From contig NZ_CP008884.1 of the NCBI RefSeq assembly GCF_000725385.1, positions 1,798,001 through 1,862,000 on the forward strand: a stretch of 64,000 bases of DNA. Reading direction: 5' to 3'. A program made the position numbers and the translations under genes. Shown piece by piece: positions 1 to 8,522 of the stretch. The stretch's first letter is position 1. Each line of letters begins with the position of its first letter. The stretch is from Dyella japonica A8 (GTDB lineage Bacteria; Pseudomonadota; Gammaproteobacteria; Xanthomonadales; Rhodanobacteraceae). The notes under the pieces were generated by a model that saw nothing but the letters and a program-made list of their open reading frames with translations, had not been told where the DNA came from and searched no databases.

Positions 1-1
1 G

Positions 2-1693
2 CAGGACCAGCTGTATTTCCGCGACCTGCCGCGCGTGCGCTCGGTGCTGGATGCGCGCCTGAAAATGGCGCTGCTCAAGGGACGCTCCAATTACCTGTGC
101 CTGTACCGGCTGGACCAGACGGTGCGCGAAGGCGCCACCTTCGATCGCACGCAGGCCTCGCAGCTGGCGACGATACGCACTTGGTCGGCACGCACGCGCC
201 GTGGCGACCGCGCGGAATTGGCCGAGGTTCCCGAGGAATCACCGCTGTGGCCGCGCGTCACCTCCACGCCGGAGAACTGCCTGGGCGTGGAATGTCCGTT
301 CTACGACGACTGCCATGTGATCAAGGCACGCCGCGAGGCACAGGAAGCGGATCTGGTGGTGGTGAACCACCACCTGCTGTTCGCCGACCTCGCGCTCAAG
401 CAGGAAGGCTTCGGCGAAATCCTGCCGGGCGCCAGCGCCTTCATCCTGGACGAAGCGCACCAGATTCCCGAGCTCGCGGGGCAGTTCTTTTCGCAAAGCA
501 TCAGCGCCCGCCAGCTCACCGATCTCGCGCAGGACAGCCTGAGCGAATGCAATGGCGTCACCGGTGCGATCGGGTTGGTGCTTGAGCCGGTCGAGGCCAT
601 GCAGGACGCGGTGCGCCGGCTGCGCCTCGCGATGGATGCCTTGCCCGAGCGTGGCCCGTTCCACCAGTTGGAAGCCAAGCGCGAGATCGGCGACGCGCTG
701 CACGATCTGCGCGAAGTGCTGGCCGCGTTGACCGACGTGCTGGCCTCGCAGGCCGAGCGCTCGCGCGGCTTCGCCAACGCACACGAGCGCGCCGCGTTGA
801 TCAGCGAACGGCTCGACCGCATCGCCGAGCGCGACAGCGAGCGTGACGTGCGCTGGTACGAGCTGTTTCCGCGCGGCTTCGCCTTGCATGCGACGCCGCT
901 CGATCTGGCGGCGCCCCTGCGCGCGATGCGCGAACAGACGCAGGCGGCGTGGATCTACACCTCGGCAACCTTGTCGGTGTCTTCCAGCTTCGATCACTTC
1001 GCGCGCCAGCTGGGGCTGGAAGATCCGCAGACCCTGCAGGTGGAAAGCCCCTTCGATTACGCGAAGCAGGCGCTTTGCTACCTGCCTTCGGGTTTGCCCG
1101 ATCCTTCCGCGCGCGATTACACCGACCGCGTGATCGAAGCCGTGTTGCCGGTATTGCACGCCTCGCATGGTCGCGCCTTTCTGCTGTTCACCTCCCACCG
1201 CGCCCTGCGGCGCGCGGCCGAGCTATTGCAGGAGCGCGTGCCGTGGCCGCTGTTCGTGCAGGGCAGTGCGCCGCGGCATCGCCTGCTGGAAGAGTTCCGC
1301 CACAGCGGTCACGGCGTACTGCTGGGCGCGGCGAGCTTCTGGGAAGGCGTGGACGTGGCGGGCGAAGCGCTCAGCGTGGTGGTGATCGACAAGCTGCCGT
1401 TCGCCTCGCCGGACGATCCGGTGCTGCAGGCGCGGCTGGAAGCGCTGGAGCAATCGGGCATCAACCCGTTCATGGGCTGGCAGGTGCCCAGCGCGGTCAT
1501 CGCCTTGAAGCAGGGCGCGGGCCGCCTGATCCGCGACGTGCATGATCGCGGCGTGCTGGTGCTGTGCGATCCGCGCCTCACCACCAAGGGATATGGGCGT
1601 CTGTTCCTGAATTCGCTTCCCGCCATGCCGCGCACGAAGGAACTGGCGAACGTGCAGGCCTTCTTCGACGACGAAGTGTCCGCCCCCGCCTGA
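2..1693 (+). CDS. ATP-dependent helicase, DinG/YoaA type (5' end missing)
   Basis: C-terminal part of a superfamily 2, XPD-like iron-sulfur DNA helicase; the frame is open to the left edge, so the N-terminus and Walker A lie outside. The visible protein keeps iron-sulfur-cluster cysteines (CLGVECPFYDDC and an earlier Cys in NYLCLYRL), the Walker B/DEAH box (ILDEAHQIPE), and the C-terminal helicase motifs FWEGVDVAG and QGAGRLIR. Members of this family unwind damaged or stalled DNA structures. It resembles YoaA more than DinG by its length and cysteine spacing, but the missing N-terminus prevents a firm choice. A degenerate REP hairpin follows the stop codon. Confidence 0.9.
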   Translation, partial: QDQLYFRDLPRVRSVLDARLKMALLKGRSNYLCLYRLDQTVREGATFDRTQASQLATIRTWSARTRRGDRAELAEVPEESPLWPRVTSTPENCLGVECPFYDDCHVIKARREAQEADLVVVNHHLLFADLALKQEGFGEILPGASAFILDEAHQIPELAGQFFSQSISARQLTDLAQDSLSECNGVTGAIGLVLEPVEAMQDAVRRLRLAMDALPERGPFHQLEAKREIGDALHDLREVLAALTDVLASQAERSRGFANAHERAALISERLDRIAERDSERDVRWYELFPRGFALHATPLDLAAPLRAMREQTQAAWIYTSATLSVSSSFDHFARQLGLEDPQTLQVESPFDYAKQALCYLPSGLPDPSARDYTDRVIEAVLPVLHASHGRAFLLFTSHRALRRAAELLQERVPWPLFVQGSAPRHRLLEEFRHSGHGVLLGAASFWEGVDVAGEALSVVVIDKLPFASPDDPVLQARLEALEQSGINPFMGWQVPSAVIALKQGAGRLIRDVHDRGVLVLCDPRLTTKGYGRLFLNSLPAMPRTKELANVQAFFDDEVSAPA

Positions 1694-1699
1694 GCTTGC

Positions 1700-1731
1700 C
1701 TTGTGGCAGGAGCGCACGTGTGCGCCACCGC
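1700..1731. repeat. Degenerate REP-like hairpin
   Basis: A single copy related to the REP family seen three times elsewhere in the window: the core GGAGCGCACGTGTGCGCC is a short palindrome. There is no inverted partner nearby, so it looks like a decayed or solitary element. Confidence 0.45.
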
Positions 1732-1855
1732 AGACTCGCCATAGATCCGCCCGGCTCGGTCCTTGCTAGGGCGCAGGACGCATCCCGGGCACTGGCATCC
1801 ATGCTTCGCCGGCAGGATGATGGTGCGAATCACCTTTCCCGAAGAGGGCACGAAC

Positions 1856-2224
1856 ATGGCCAAGGTCATCGGTCTCGGCGGCATCTTCTTCAAGGCGCGC
1901 GATCCCGGCGCACTGGCCGACTGGTACGCGCAGCATCTGGGGTTGGGGGTGGAGGAGTGGGGCGGCGTGCGTTTCGATGACGATCCGGCCCATCCGGGTT
2001 ACACCATCTGGTCGCCGTTCGCCGCGGACACCAAGTATTTCGCGCCCAGCACGCAGCCCTACATGATCAATTTCCGGGTGGACGATCTGGATGGCTTGTT
2101 CGCCCAGCTGCAGGAAGCGGGCGTGACCATGGATGATCAGATCGAAGATAGCGAATATGGTCGCTTCCTGCGGATCATGGATCCGGAAGGCACGCGGATC
2201 GAACTCTGGCAGCCGCCTTCCTGA
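1856..2224 (+). CDS. VOC family protein (glyoxalase/bleomycin-resistance fold)
   Basis: A 122-residue protein of the vicinal oxygen chelate superfamily. It has the usual paired beta-alpha-beta modules: FFKARDPGALADWYAQHLGL near the N-terminus and GRFLRIMDPEGTRIELWQP at the C-terminus, the latter carrying the typical metal-ligand Glu. The start is placed at the ATG before AKVIGLGG, preceded by GAGGG at good spacing; the reading frame is open further upstream but that part has no family features. The substrate cannot be inferred. Its stop lies 3 bp from the stop of the convergent XRE regulator gene. Confidence 0.85.
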   Translation: MAKVIGLGGIFFKARDPGALADWYAQHLGLGVEEWGGVRFDDDPAHPGYTIWSPFAADTKYFAPSTQPYMINFRVDDLDGLFAQLQEAGVTMDDQIEDSEYGRFLRIMDPEGTRIELWQPPS

Positions 2225-2227
2225 GAC

Positions 2228-3043
2228 TCAGGCATCCGTTCCGTCTACCGGCACCGCCATTTCGCGCAAGATCCCGGCCGTCGCTTCATTCGCCGGCACG
2301 AAGGCTTCCAGCGCCAGCTCGGCGAGCGTGACGTCCATCGGCGTACCGAATACCGTGGTCGTGCTCAACATCGACAGCACCGTGTCGCCCAACGCGAGTT
2401 CCATGGGTACGGCGATATCGCCCGCAACAATGCCGTGGGCCGTCGCATCATCGCCTGGATAGCTGCGCAGCTCCTGATACAAGGACACCAGCGTCGCATC
2501 GTTCGTCGCCTCGATCTGCCGACGCAGGCGGTCCAGCAGGTGCGCGCGCCACACTGGCAGGTTGCGGATATACGGCGCCAGTCCATCGGGATGCAGGCTC
2601 ACGCGCAGCACATTGATCGGCGGCGTCAGCCACTGCGGCACCAGCCCGGTGAGCAGGCGCTGTGTGGCCTGGTTGCTTTCGACCAGGTTCCAATGCCGGT
2701 CGACGGCCAGCGCAGGATAGGGTTCCAACCCCTTCAGCAGCAGGCGGATCGAGCCCAGTACGGTGGAGAACGCGGGGTCGGCCATGGTGCGCTCGCGATA
2801 GACCGGCGCGAAACCTGCAGCAACCAGCAGCTGGTTGCGTTCGCGCAAGGGGATGTCCAGATAGTCGGACAGGCGCAGGATCATGTCGCGGCTGGGCTGC
2901 GAGCGGCCCGATTCCATGAAGCTCAGATGGCGCGTGGAAATCTCCGCGCCACTGGCGAGATCGAGCTGGCTCAGGCGGCGATGGCGCCGCCATTCGCGCA
3001 GCAGATCACCCACGGGGCGTTGCTGGATCGCCACAGCATTCAT
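2228..3043 (-). CDS. XRE-family transcriptional regulator with MmyB-like ligand-binding domain
   Basis: A 271-residue regulator. Residues about 10-65 form a helix-turn-helix of the Xre/Cro type (LREWRRHRRLSQLDLASGAE and the recognition region STRHLSFMESGRSQPS). The remainder matches the MmyB-like ligand-binding domain found in many proteobacterial and actinobacterial regulators (VDRHWNLVESN, then a C-terminal FGTPMDVTLAELALEAFVPA). The ATG start is supported by AGGAG seven bases upstream. The long upstream extension of the frame overlaps the hydrolase gene and is not coding. It is the last of three minus-strand genes (SnoaL-like, hydrolase, regulator), so it may control the other two. Confidence 0.88.
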   Translation of the reverse strand: MNAVAIQQRPVGDLLREWRRHRRLSQLDLASGAEISTRHLSFMESGRSQPSRDMILRLSDYLDIPLRERNQLLVAAGFAPVYRERTMADPAFSTVLGSIRLLLKGLEPYPALAVDRHWNLVESNQATQRLLTGLVPQWLTPPINVLRVSLHPDGLAPYIRNLPVWRAHLLDRLRRQIEATNDATLVSLYQELRSYPGDDATAHGIVAGDIAVPMELALGDTVLSMLSTTTVFGTPMDVTLAELALEAFVPANEATAGILREMAVPVDGTDA

Positions 3044-3132
3044 GCACTGGCTCCTGAAGGGAATGGGCGGGCCGTGATCGCCCCGCCGCGTCGATGATCC
3101 CATGGTGCGGCGGCATTGCCGTGCGCCGGGAG

Positions 3133-3951
3133 TCATGCATGGGCGTTGGCACCGATGAAGTCTTGCATGTCCTTGAGCAAGGGACGCTGGTGGGTATGGA
3201 ACATGCCATGTGGCGCGTCGGCGTACTCCAGGTACCGGCAGGCGGGCACCATGCCGGCGATGGCGCGACCGAACGCGACGAGTTCGCTGACGTCGCGTTC
3301 TCCATGGATGACGAGCATGGGCACGTCGATCTGGCGCAGCTCGTCGCGCAGGTCGGCACCCACCCGGGTGCGGAAGCATTCGGTGGCGGCATGCAGCGAT
3401 GTGCCCAGCATGATGTCGATGGTGCGACGGATCACGCCTTCGCTGGTATGCGTTTCGGCAGGCAGGTAGAAGCCGTCGGCTCCTTCGGCGAGCCATTGCG
3501 GAAAATCGGCATGGATGGCGGCAAGTGCGGCGTCGACGGTGGATGCGGGCAGCGGCAGGCCGTCGGCATCGAGATAGCAGGGTGCCACCGGCGACAGCAG
3601 GATCACTTTCGCGATGCGCTCGCTGCCGTGGCGGGAGAGCAGGCGCACGCATTCGCCCGTGCCCATGGAGTGGCCGATCAAGGTCAGTTCGCGCAGGTCC
3701 AGGTGTTCGATCAGTGCCGCCAGGTCATCCGCGAGACGGTCGTAGTCGTAGCCGCCATACGGTCGTTCGGAGCGGCCGTGTCCCCGGCGGTCCATCGCGA
3801 TGGTGCGCATGCCCAGCGCGTTGAAGTGCAGCATGTGCGGCGCCCACATCTGCGAGTCCAACGCCCATGAGTGGACGAACAGCACGGGTTTGCCATGGCC
3901 CCAGTCTTCATAGGCCAGGGTGACGCCATCGTTGGTGGTGAAGTTCGGCAT
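3133..3951 (-). CDS. Alpha/beta hydrolase (non-haem chloroperoxidase/arylesterase-like)
   Basis: A 272-residue single-domain alpha/beta hydrolase. The nucleophile elbow is GHSMGTGE with Ser95; the catalytic Asp is probably in VIHGERDVSE and the His in DAPHGMFHTH near the C-terminus. The opening FTTNDGVTLAYEDWGHG is typical of the cofactor-free chloroperoxidase/arylesterase branch, although the haloperoxidase activity of that branch is usually a side reaction and the natural substrate is unknown. It lies 50 bp after the SnoaL-like gene and 89 bp before the XRE regulator, all on the same strand, which suggests one transcript. Confidence 0.9.
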   Translation of the reverse strand: MPNFTTNDGVTLAYEDWGHGKPVLFVHSWALDSQMWAPHMLHFNALGMRTIAMDRRGHGRSERPYGGYDYDRLADDLAALIEHLDLRELTLIGHSMGTGECVRLLSRHGSERIAKVILLSPVAPCYLDADGLPLPASTVDAALAAIHADFPQWLAEGADGFYLPAETHTSEGVIRRTIDIMLGTSLHAATECFRTRVGADLRDELRQIDVPMLVIHGERDVSELVAFGRAIAGMVPACRYLEYADAPHGMFHTHQRPLLKDMQDFIGANAHA

Positions 3952-4001
3952 GGTGATGTCTCCGGTGGGCGCGGACGGCGGCGGCCGTCCGCGCGGATGG
4001 G

Positions 4002-4373
4002 TCAGATGACCTGCGGCACTTTGTCGAGGAAGCCGAACACCTGGCGGATGCGCCCGTCTTCCAGCGAGGCGACGTCGAAGCCGATCACCAGGGGCTCATC
4101 GGCACCCGGTGCGGCGAGATGCCATTGGAAGCGCAGCGTGTCGTGGTGTGCATCGACCACGCCGGCCAGCGCGAAGCGATGCCCCGGGAACATGTTCTGC
4201 ACGGCGGCGACGGTGGCATCGATCGCCTGCCAGCCCTTCGCATCCACCATCGGATCGGTGTAGCGCGCGTGCTCGGCGTAGGTGTCTTCGATCAGGCTGC
4301 GGCGGCGCAGGGCATCGGTTTCATTCCAGCTGGCGATATAGCGCTCGGCGAGGATGTGGGCCTGGTGGGTCAT
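4002..4373 (-). CDS. SnoaL-like/NTF2-fold small protein
   Basis: A 123-residue protein with the cone-shaped NTF2/SnoaL architecture: an N-terminal helix followed by YIASWNETDALRRRSLIEDT, then YTDPMVDAKGWQAIDATV and a C-terminal strand pattern (FDVASLEDGRIRQVFGFLDK). Such proteins are small polyketide cyclases, isomerases or orphan binding proteins; no catalytic residues can be assigned here. The start is the ATG before THQAHILAER; the longer open frame to the right overlaps the creD start region. It is first in the three-gene minus-strand cluster and divergent from creD across about 180 bp. Confidence 0.8.
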   Translation of the reverse strand: MTHQAHILAERYIASWNETDALRRRSLIEDTYAEHARYTDPMVDAKGWQAIDATVAAVQNMFPGHRFALAGVVDAHHDTLRFQWHLAAPGADEPLVIGFDVASLEDGRIRQVFGFLDKVPQVI

Positions 4374-4557
4374 GGCTGTGTCTCCGTTCGTTGGTGTGGG
4401 CACAGCTTGCGGCCCGCCGCGCACCCAGGCGATTACCTCAGGGGTAACGACTTGCGTCCCCGTTCTGCCACAACTCGCTGGCTGCCTGCCCCCGCACGGC
4501 CCGCCAGTCCACCCGCGTGGACGTTGTGATGCAGGCTCCGATACGAGGGAATCTGTC

Positions 4558-5901
4558 ATGGGACACTGGCTGAAGGGCTGGACCGCCAAGGTGCTTGGCG
4601 TGGGCCTGCTGGCGCTTCTGATGCTGCTGCCACTGTGGAAAGTGCAATCGCTGGTGGAAGAGCGACAGGGCATGCGACGGGAGGCGATCGACCAGATCGC
4701 GCAGGGCTGGGGCGGGGAACAGGCGCTTGGCGGGCTCGTGCTCGCGGTGCCGTCGCGCCAGGTGATAACGCTGCCCTCCGGTGAAGTCCGCGAGGGGGCG
4801 GATACCACGTATGTCCTGCCGGATACGGTGAATGCCGTGGTGGACATGACGGTGGACAAGCGTCGCTATGGCATCTACGAAGCGCCGGTGTTCGCATCGA
4901 CGGTGCAGTTGCAGGGGCGCTTCATGCCCGAGGACATCGCGCAGCCACGGCAGGCAGATGGGGCGGTCTGGGCCGAGGAAAAGGCGGAGCTGCGCCTGGT
5001 CGTGGGCGATCTGCGCGGGCTGCAGGAAGTGACCGAGCTGCGGATCAACGGCAGGCCGCAACGCTTCGCATCGTCGGCGGCGACGTTCGGTGGCGCGTCG
5101 TCTACCATCGTCGTGCCGCTGGACCTGGCATCGTTGCACGACCAGCCGGTCGACTTCTCGGTGAAGCTTCGCCTGGCGGGAACGCAGTCGCTGCAGCTGT
5201 TGCCGCTGGCGCGGACCACGGAGGTGACGATGCACGCGCCATGGCCAGATCCAAGCTTTATCGGTGCGGCGCTGCCGATCGAGCGTACCGTGAATCCTGA
5301 GGGATTCTCGGCGCGTTGGCACCTGCTGGATCTCAACCGGAAGTTCGGCCAGTCATGGCACGCCAGCGATACGCGCGTGGAGACTGCCGTGCATGACGCC
5401 GCCTTTGGCGTGGCCCTGTTCCAGCCGGTGGACGTCTACCAGCGCAATGTGCGCGCAGGCAAATACGGGTTGCTGTTCATCACCATGACCTTCGTGGCGT
5501 TTTTCCTGTTCGAGGTGCTCAAGCGCCTGCGCGTGCATCCCGTGCAATACCTGCTGGTGGGCGCGGCGCTGACGTCGTTCTATGTCCTGCTGCTGGCGCT
5601 GTCCGAGCAGATCGGCTTCGGGCTGGCCTATGCGATCGCGGCGGCGTCCGTGGTATCGATCATCGCGGGCTACGCGATGGCGGTGCTGGGCGCGCGTCGG
5701 GCGGGCCTGTTGCTGGGCGGTGCCCTGGCCCTGGTCTACGCCATGCTCTACGTCGTGCTGGCGGCGGAAGCGTATGCGCTGTTGATCGGCGCCATCGTGC
5801 TGGTGCTCACCGTGGCCCTGCTGATGTACCTCACCCGGCGCATCGACTGGTATGCCAGCATGCCTGCGCCGGCCCAGCCGGCTATCATGGAGCGGTCATG
5901 A
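4558..5901 (+). CDS. creD: CreD-like inner membrane protein
   Basis: A 447-residue membrane protein of the CreD family, close to the usual length of about 450. It has one N-terminal membrane helix (residues about 10-30), a large periplasmic domain, and a C-terminal bundle of five or six helices beginning near KYGLLFITMTFVAFFLFEVL. Family members are linked to CreBC signalling and, in some gammaproteobacteria, to beta-lactam response and envelope integrity; no creB or creC is visible here. The ATG is preceded by GAGGG. The gene ends in an ATGA overlap with tsaB, implying translational coupling. Confidence 0.88.
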   Translation: MGHWLKGWTAKVLGVGLLALLMLLPLWKVQSLVEERQGMRREAIDQIAQGWGGEQALGGLVLAVPSRQVITLPSGEVREGADTTYVLPDTVNAVVDMTVDKRRYGIYEAPVFASTVQLQGRFMPEDIAQPRQADGAVWAEEKAELRLVVGDLRGLQEVTELRINGRPQRFASSAATFGGASSTIVVPLDLASLHDQPVDFSVKLRLAGTQSLQLLPLARTTEVTMHAPWPDPSFIGAALPIERTVNPEGFSARWHLLDLNRKFGQSWHASDTRVETAVHDAAFGVALFQPVDVYQRNVRAGKYGLLFITMTFVAFFLFEVLKRLRVHPVQYLLVGAALTSFYVLLLALSEQIGFGLAYAIAAASVVSIIAGYAMAVLGARRAGLLLGGALALVYAMLYVVLAAEAYALLIGAIVLVLTVALLMYLTRRIDWYASMPAPAQPAIMERS

Positions 5902-6587
5902 ACCTGCTCGCCATCGAAACCTCCACCGAAGCCTGCTCCGTCGCACTGATCCACGGCGACGAAGTGATCGCCCGCAGCGAGCTGGCGCCACGCCGCCATG
6001 CCGAACTGGTGCTGCCCATGGCCGATGCCCTGCTGGCGGAAGCCGGGTTGGGCCGCCACGCGCTAGACGTGATCGCCGTGGGCCGCGGCCCTGGCGCCTT
6101 TACCGGCGTGCGGCTGGGTATCTCGCTGGCGCAGGGCATGGCGCTGGCGCTCGATGTGCCGGTGGTGACGGTGTCATCCCTCGCCGCATTGGCGCTGGAA
6201 GCCCCCGAGGACGATGCCAGCATCCTCGCGGTGATCGATGCCCGCATGGGCGAGATCTACGCCGCCAGCTATCGCAGTGACGGCAACGGCGGCCTCGTCG
6301 AACTCGACGAGGAGCGCGTCTGCACGCCCGAAGCCCTTATCTTGTCGCCGTCCCATGCATGGCACGTGGTGGGCACGGGCTGGACGACGTATGCCGATGT
6401 GCTGCGTCCCCGCCTTACCGGTCCGTTGCTCTCGGCTGAAGGCGCGCGCTATCCGCAGGCGCGCCATGTTGCCGAACTGGCCGCGCGCGAGTTCGCGGCG
6501 GGCCGCGCCCATGCGCCGGAGCAGGCCTTGCCGGTCTATCTTCGCGACAAGGTCGCCCTGACGCTAGTGGAGCAGGGCAAGGCCTGA
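5898..6587 (+). CDS. tsaB: tRNA threonylcarbamoyladenosine biosynthesis protein TsaB
   Basis: A 229-residue TsaB, the non-catalytic partner of TsaD in forming t6A37 in ANN-decoding tRNAs. The ASKHA-type fold shows at the N-terminus (LLAIETSTEACSVAL), with the family motif GRGPGAFTGVRLGISLAQG and the conserved DARMGEIYAA. Length matches the family (about 230). It overlaps creD by four bases (ATGA). No tsaD, tsaC or tsaE is nearby. The gene converges on the ArsR-type regulator 47 bp downstream. Confidence 0.95.
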   Translation: MNLLAIETSTEACSVALIHGDEVIARSELAPRRHAELVLPMADALLAEAGLGRHALDVIAVGRGPGAFTGVRLGISLAQGMALALDVPVVTVSSLAALALEAPEDDASILAVIDARMGEIYAASYRSDGNGGLVELDEERVCTPEALILSPSHAWHVVGTGWTTYADVLRPRLTGPLLSAEGARYPQARHVAELAAREFAAGRAHAPEQALPVYLRDKVALTLVEQGKA

Positions 6588-6634
6588 AAGCCAGCGTTTC
6601 CAGGGAGATCCGGGCGGCTTGATTCGATCGGATT

Positions 6635-7021
6635 TCAGCCGCCGCGCGCGTGCTGGCCGGCAGCCAGGGCTGGTTCAACGTCCTGTTTGCGCGCGGCGCA
6701 CTGAATGCTCTGCGCGTTCCTGATCGCAGGCAACAGCCCCGGAAAGCGTTGCTCGATCTCGCTGCAACGCGTGGTGTTGAGCATTTCCACGCCACGGCGT
6801 TCGCTGCGGATCAGGCCGGCTTCACGCAGGGCACGGAAGTGCTGCGATAGCGTGGACTTGGGAATACACCGGTCCTCCATCTTCAGGAAGGCCGAGCACG
6901 TGTTGGCGCTGTCCGCACAGGACAGTTGCCAGTAGATGGCCGCGCGGACGGGGTCGGAGAGGGCATGCAGGATGCCTTCCACGGTCACGTCGTCGATGGA
7001 GGGGTGGGTCAGGGGCCTCAT
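6635..7021 (-). CDS. ArsR-type winged helix regulator, probable repressor of the adjacent SDR
   Basis: A 128-residue winged-helix regulator of the ArsR type. The core is HALSDPVRAAIYWQLS, the recognition helix STLSQHFRALREAGLI and the wing RSERRGVEMLNTTR. It carries cysteines in SCADSANTC and DRCIPKST, near the positions where metal or thiol sensing occurs in some relatives; whether they are sensory is inference. It is transcribed divergently from the SDR gene, and the spacer contains a perfect 6-bp palindrome over the SDR promoter, which fits a repressor-target pair. Confidence 0.85.
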   Translation of the reverse strand: MRPLTHPSIDDVTVEGILHALSDPVRAAIYWQLSCADSANTCSAFLKMEDRCIPKSTLSQHFRALREAGLIRSERRGVEMLNTTRCSEIEQRFPGLLPAIRNAQSIQCAARKQDVEPALAAGQHARGG

Positions 7022-7040
7022 GTGCTCATTTTAGCAGCAC

Positions 7041-7076
7041 TTGAAAGTTAGTTCATAAGTTCGTATGTTTCGAACT
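7041..7076 (+). promoter_or_regulatory. SDR promoter with overlapping palindromic operator
   Basis: A sigma-70-like promoter for the SDR gene is visible: -35 TTGAAA (7041-7046), a 17-bp spacer, and -10 TATGTT (7064-7069). A perfect inverted repeat AGTTCG-N7-CGAACT (7058-7076) straddles the -10, so a bound repressor would block polymerase. A related half-site, AGTTCATA, lies just upstream. The likely ligand is the divergent ArsR-type regulator. Confidence 0.65.
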
Positions 7077-7131
7077 ATTGGAATTCAATCATTCTCCTGC
7101 ACCCCTCTCCCAACCCTGAACAGGTCCCGTC

Positions 7132-7878
7132 ATGAGCAAGCTCAAAGGTAAAGTGGCTGTCGTTACCGGCGCATCCAAGGGCATTGGCGCCGCCATCGCC
7201 AAGGCGCTGGCCGCCGAAGGCGCCTCCGTGGTGGTCAATTACGCCTCCAGCAAGGCCGGCGCGGAGGCCGTGGTCGCCGAGATCACCAAGGCGGGCGGCA
7301 AGGCCGTGGCCGTGGGTGGCGACGTCTCCAAGGCAGCGGACGCCAAGGCGCTCGCCGATGCCGCGGTGTCCCAGTTCGGCCGCCTCGACATCCTGGTGAA
7401 CAACTCGGGCGTGTACGAATTCGGCGCGCTCGACGCCATCACCGAAGAACACTTCCACAAGCAGTTCAACGTCAACGTGCTCGGCCTGCTGCTGACCACG
7501 CAGGCAGCCGCGCGTCATATGAACGACGGTGGCAGCATCATCAACATCGGCTCGCTGGTGACACGCATCGTGCCGGCGGAAAGTGCGGTCTATACCGGTA
7601 CCAAGGGTGCGGTGGACGCCATTACCGGCGTGCTGGCGCGCGAACTGGGCCCGCGCAAGATCCGCGTGAACGCGGTGAATCCGGGCATGGTCGAAACCGA
7701 AGGCACGCATGCGGCAGGCTTCATCGGTTCGGACTTCCACCAGGGCGCCATCGCGCAGACGCCGCTGGGCCGCATCGGTCAGCCGAATGACATCGCCTCC
7801 ATCGTGACCTTCCTCGCGTCGAACGACTCGTACTGGCTCACCGGCGAGCAGCTCTACGCTGGTGGCGGCATGCGCTGA
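7132..7878 (+). CDS. SDR family NAD(P)-dependent oxidoreductase
   Basis: A 248-residue classical short-chain dehydrogenase/reductase. The nucleotide-binding motif TGASKGIG is at residues 12-19, the structural NNSG motif is present, the catalytic Ser is in INIGSLVT and the YxxxK pair in YTGTKGA. The C-terminal region (GRIGQPNDIASIVTFLAS, then TGEQLYAGGG) is typical of the FabG/glucose-dehydrogenase-like branch. The substrate is unknown. Expression is probably set by the divergent ArsR-type repressor through the palindrome over the promoter. A 40-bp perfect palindrome follows the gene. Confidence 0.92.
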   Translation: MSKLKGKVAVVTGASKGIGAAIAKALAAEGASVVVNYASSKAGAEAVVAEITKAGGKAVAVGGDVSKAADAKALADAAVSQFGRLDILVNNSGVYEFGALDAITEEHFHKQFNVNVLGLLLTTQAAARHMNDGGSIINIGSLVTRIVPAESAVYTGTKGAVDAITGVLARELGPRKIRVNAVNPGMVETEGTHAAGFIGSDFHQGAIAQTPLGRIGQPNDIASIVTFLASNDSYWLTGEQLYAGGGMR

Positions 7879-7920
7879 CCTCCAAGAGCCTGCTCACAAT
7901 CGCCTTCAAGCACCAGATTC

Positions 7921-7960
7921 CCTCACCGTCATTCCCGCTTGCGCGGGAATGACGGTGAGG
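7921..7960. repeat. Perfect palindrome, 18-bp arms (REP-like)
   Basis: Arms at 7921-7938 and 7943-7960 are exact reverse complements around a TTGC loop, with core ATTCCCGC/GCGGGAAT. The outer GACGGTGAGG is shared with the repeat cluster after murA (about 25.34 kb), so both belong to one family of dispersed elements. It may also work as a transcription terminator after the SDR gene, though no T-tract follows. Confidence 0.75.
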
Positions 7961-8114
7961 GGAAGCAAGGTGCTACGGCGAGATCATGAAGAGGCTCTAA
8001 GCGACAAGCTGTATGGCGCCCTACGGTGTGGGCCGGGGGCGCTTCTTTGCATGCACCGGATTGACGCCACGAGGCGGAGCATGGCGCGTCTTCCAGGCGC
8101 GACGAGGCATCGGG

Positions 8115-8513
8115 ATGTCCAGCCCAACCCGCAACGGCATCATGCAATTCCCTTCGGCCTTCGATGTGGCGACGACCATCGACAGGTTGCGGCAGGCGCT
8201 GGAATCGCACGGCGTCACGGTCTTTGCACACATCGATTTCAGCGGCGACGCGGCACGTGCAGGACTTGCCATGCGCACCGAGCAGATGCTGATCTTCGGC
8301 AATCCGAAAGCCGGCACGCCGTTGATGCAGCAGGAGTCGCTGGCCGGACTGGATCTGCCGCTCAAGGCGCTCGTCTGGGATGACGGGCAAGGTGCGACAT
8401 GGGTGGCCTGCAATGCGCCCGAATACATCATCGCCCGGCATGGATTGCCCGACGCCATGGCCGCGAATCTGGCGGGGCCGCTGCCGCTTTTGAAACAGGC
8501 TTCCTCGCGCTGA
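8115..8513 (+). CDS. DUF302 domain-containing protein
   Basis: A 132-residue soluble protein consisting of one DUF302 domain: SAFDVATTIDRLRQALESHG, then FAHIDFSGDA, the conserved MLIFGNPKAGTPLMQ and LPLKALVWDDGQGATWVA. The family is small and widespread, with an alpha/beta fold and no agreed biochemical role. The start is the ATG before SSPTRNG, with GAGG seven bases upstream; an earlier in-frame ATG at 8013 would add 34 residues without family character. No signal peptide is apparent. Confidence 0.85.
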   Translation: MSSPTRNGIMQFPSAFDVATTIDRLRQALESHGVTVFAHIDFSGDAARAGLAMRTEQMLIFGNPKAGTPLMQQESLAGLDLPLKALVWDDGQGATWVACNAPEYIIARHGLPDAMAANLAGPLPLLKQASSR

Positions 8514-8522
8514 CCCGCCTCG

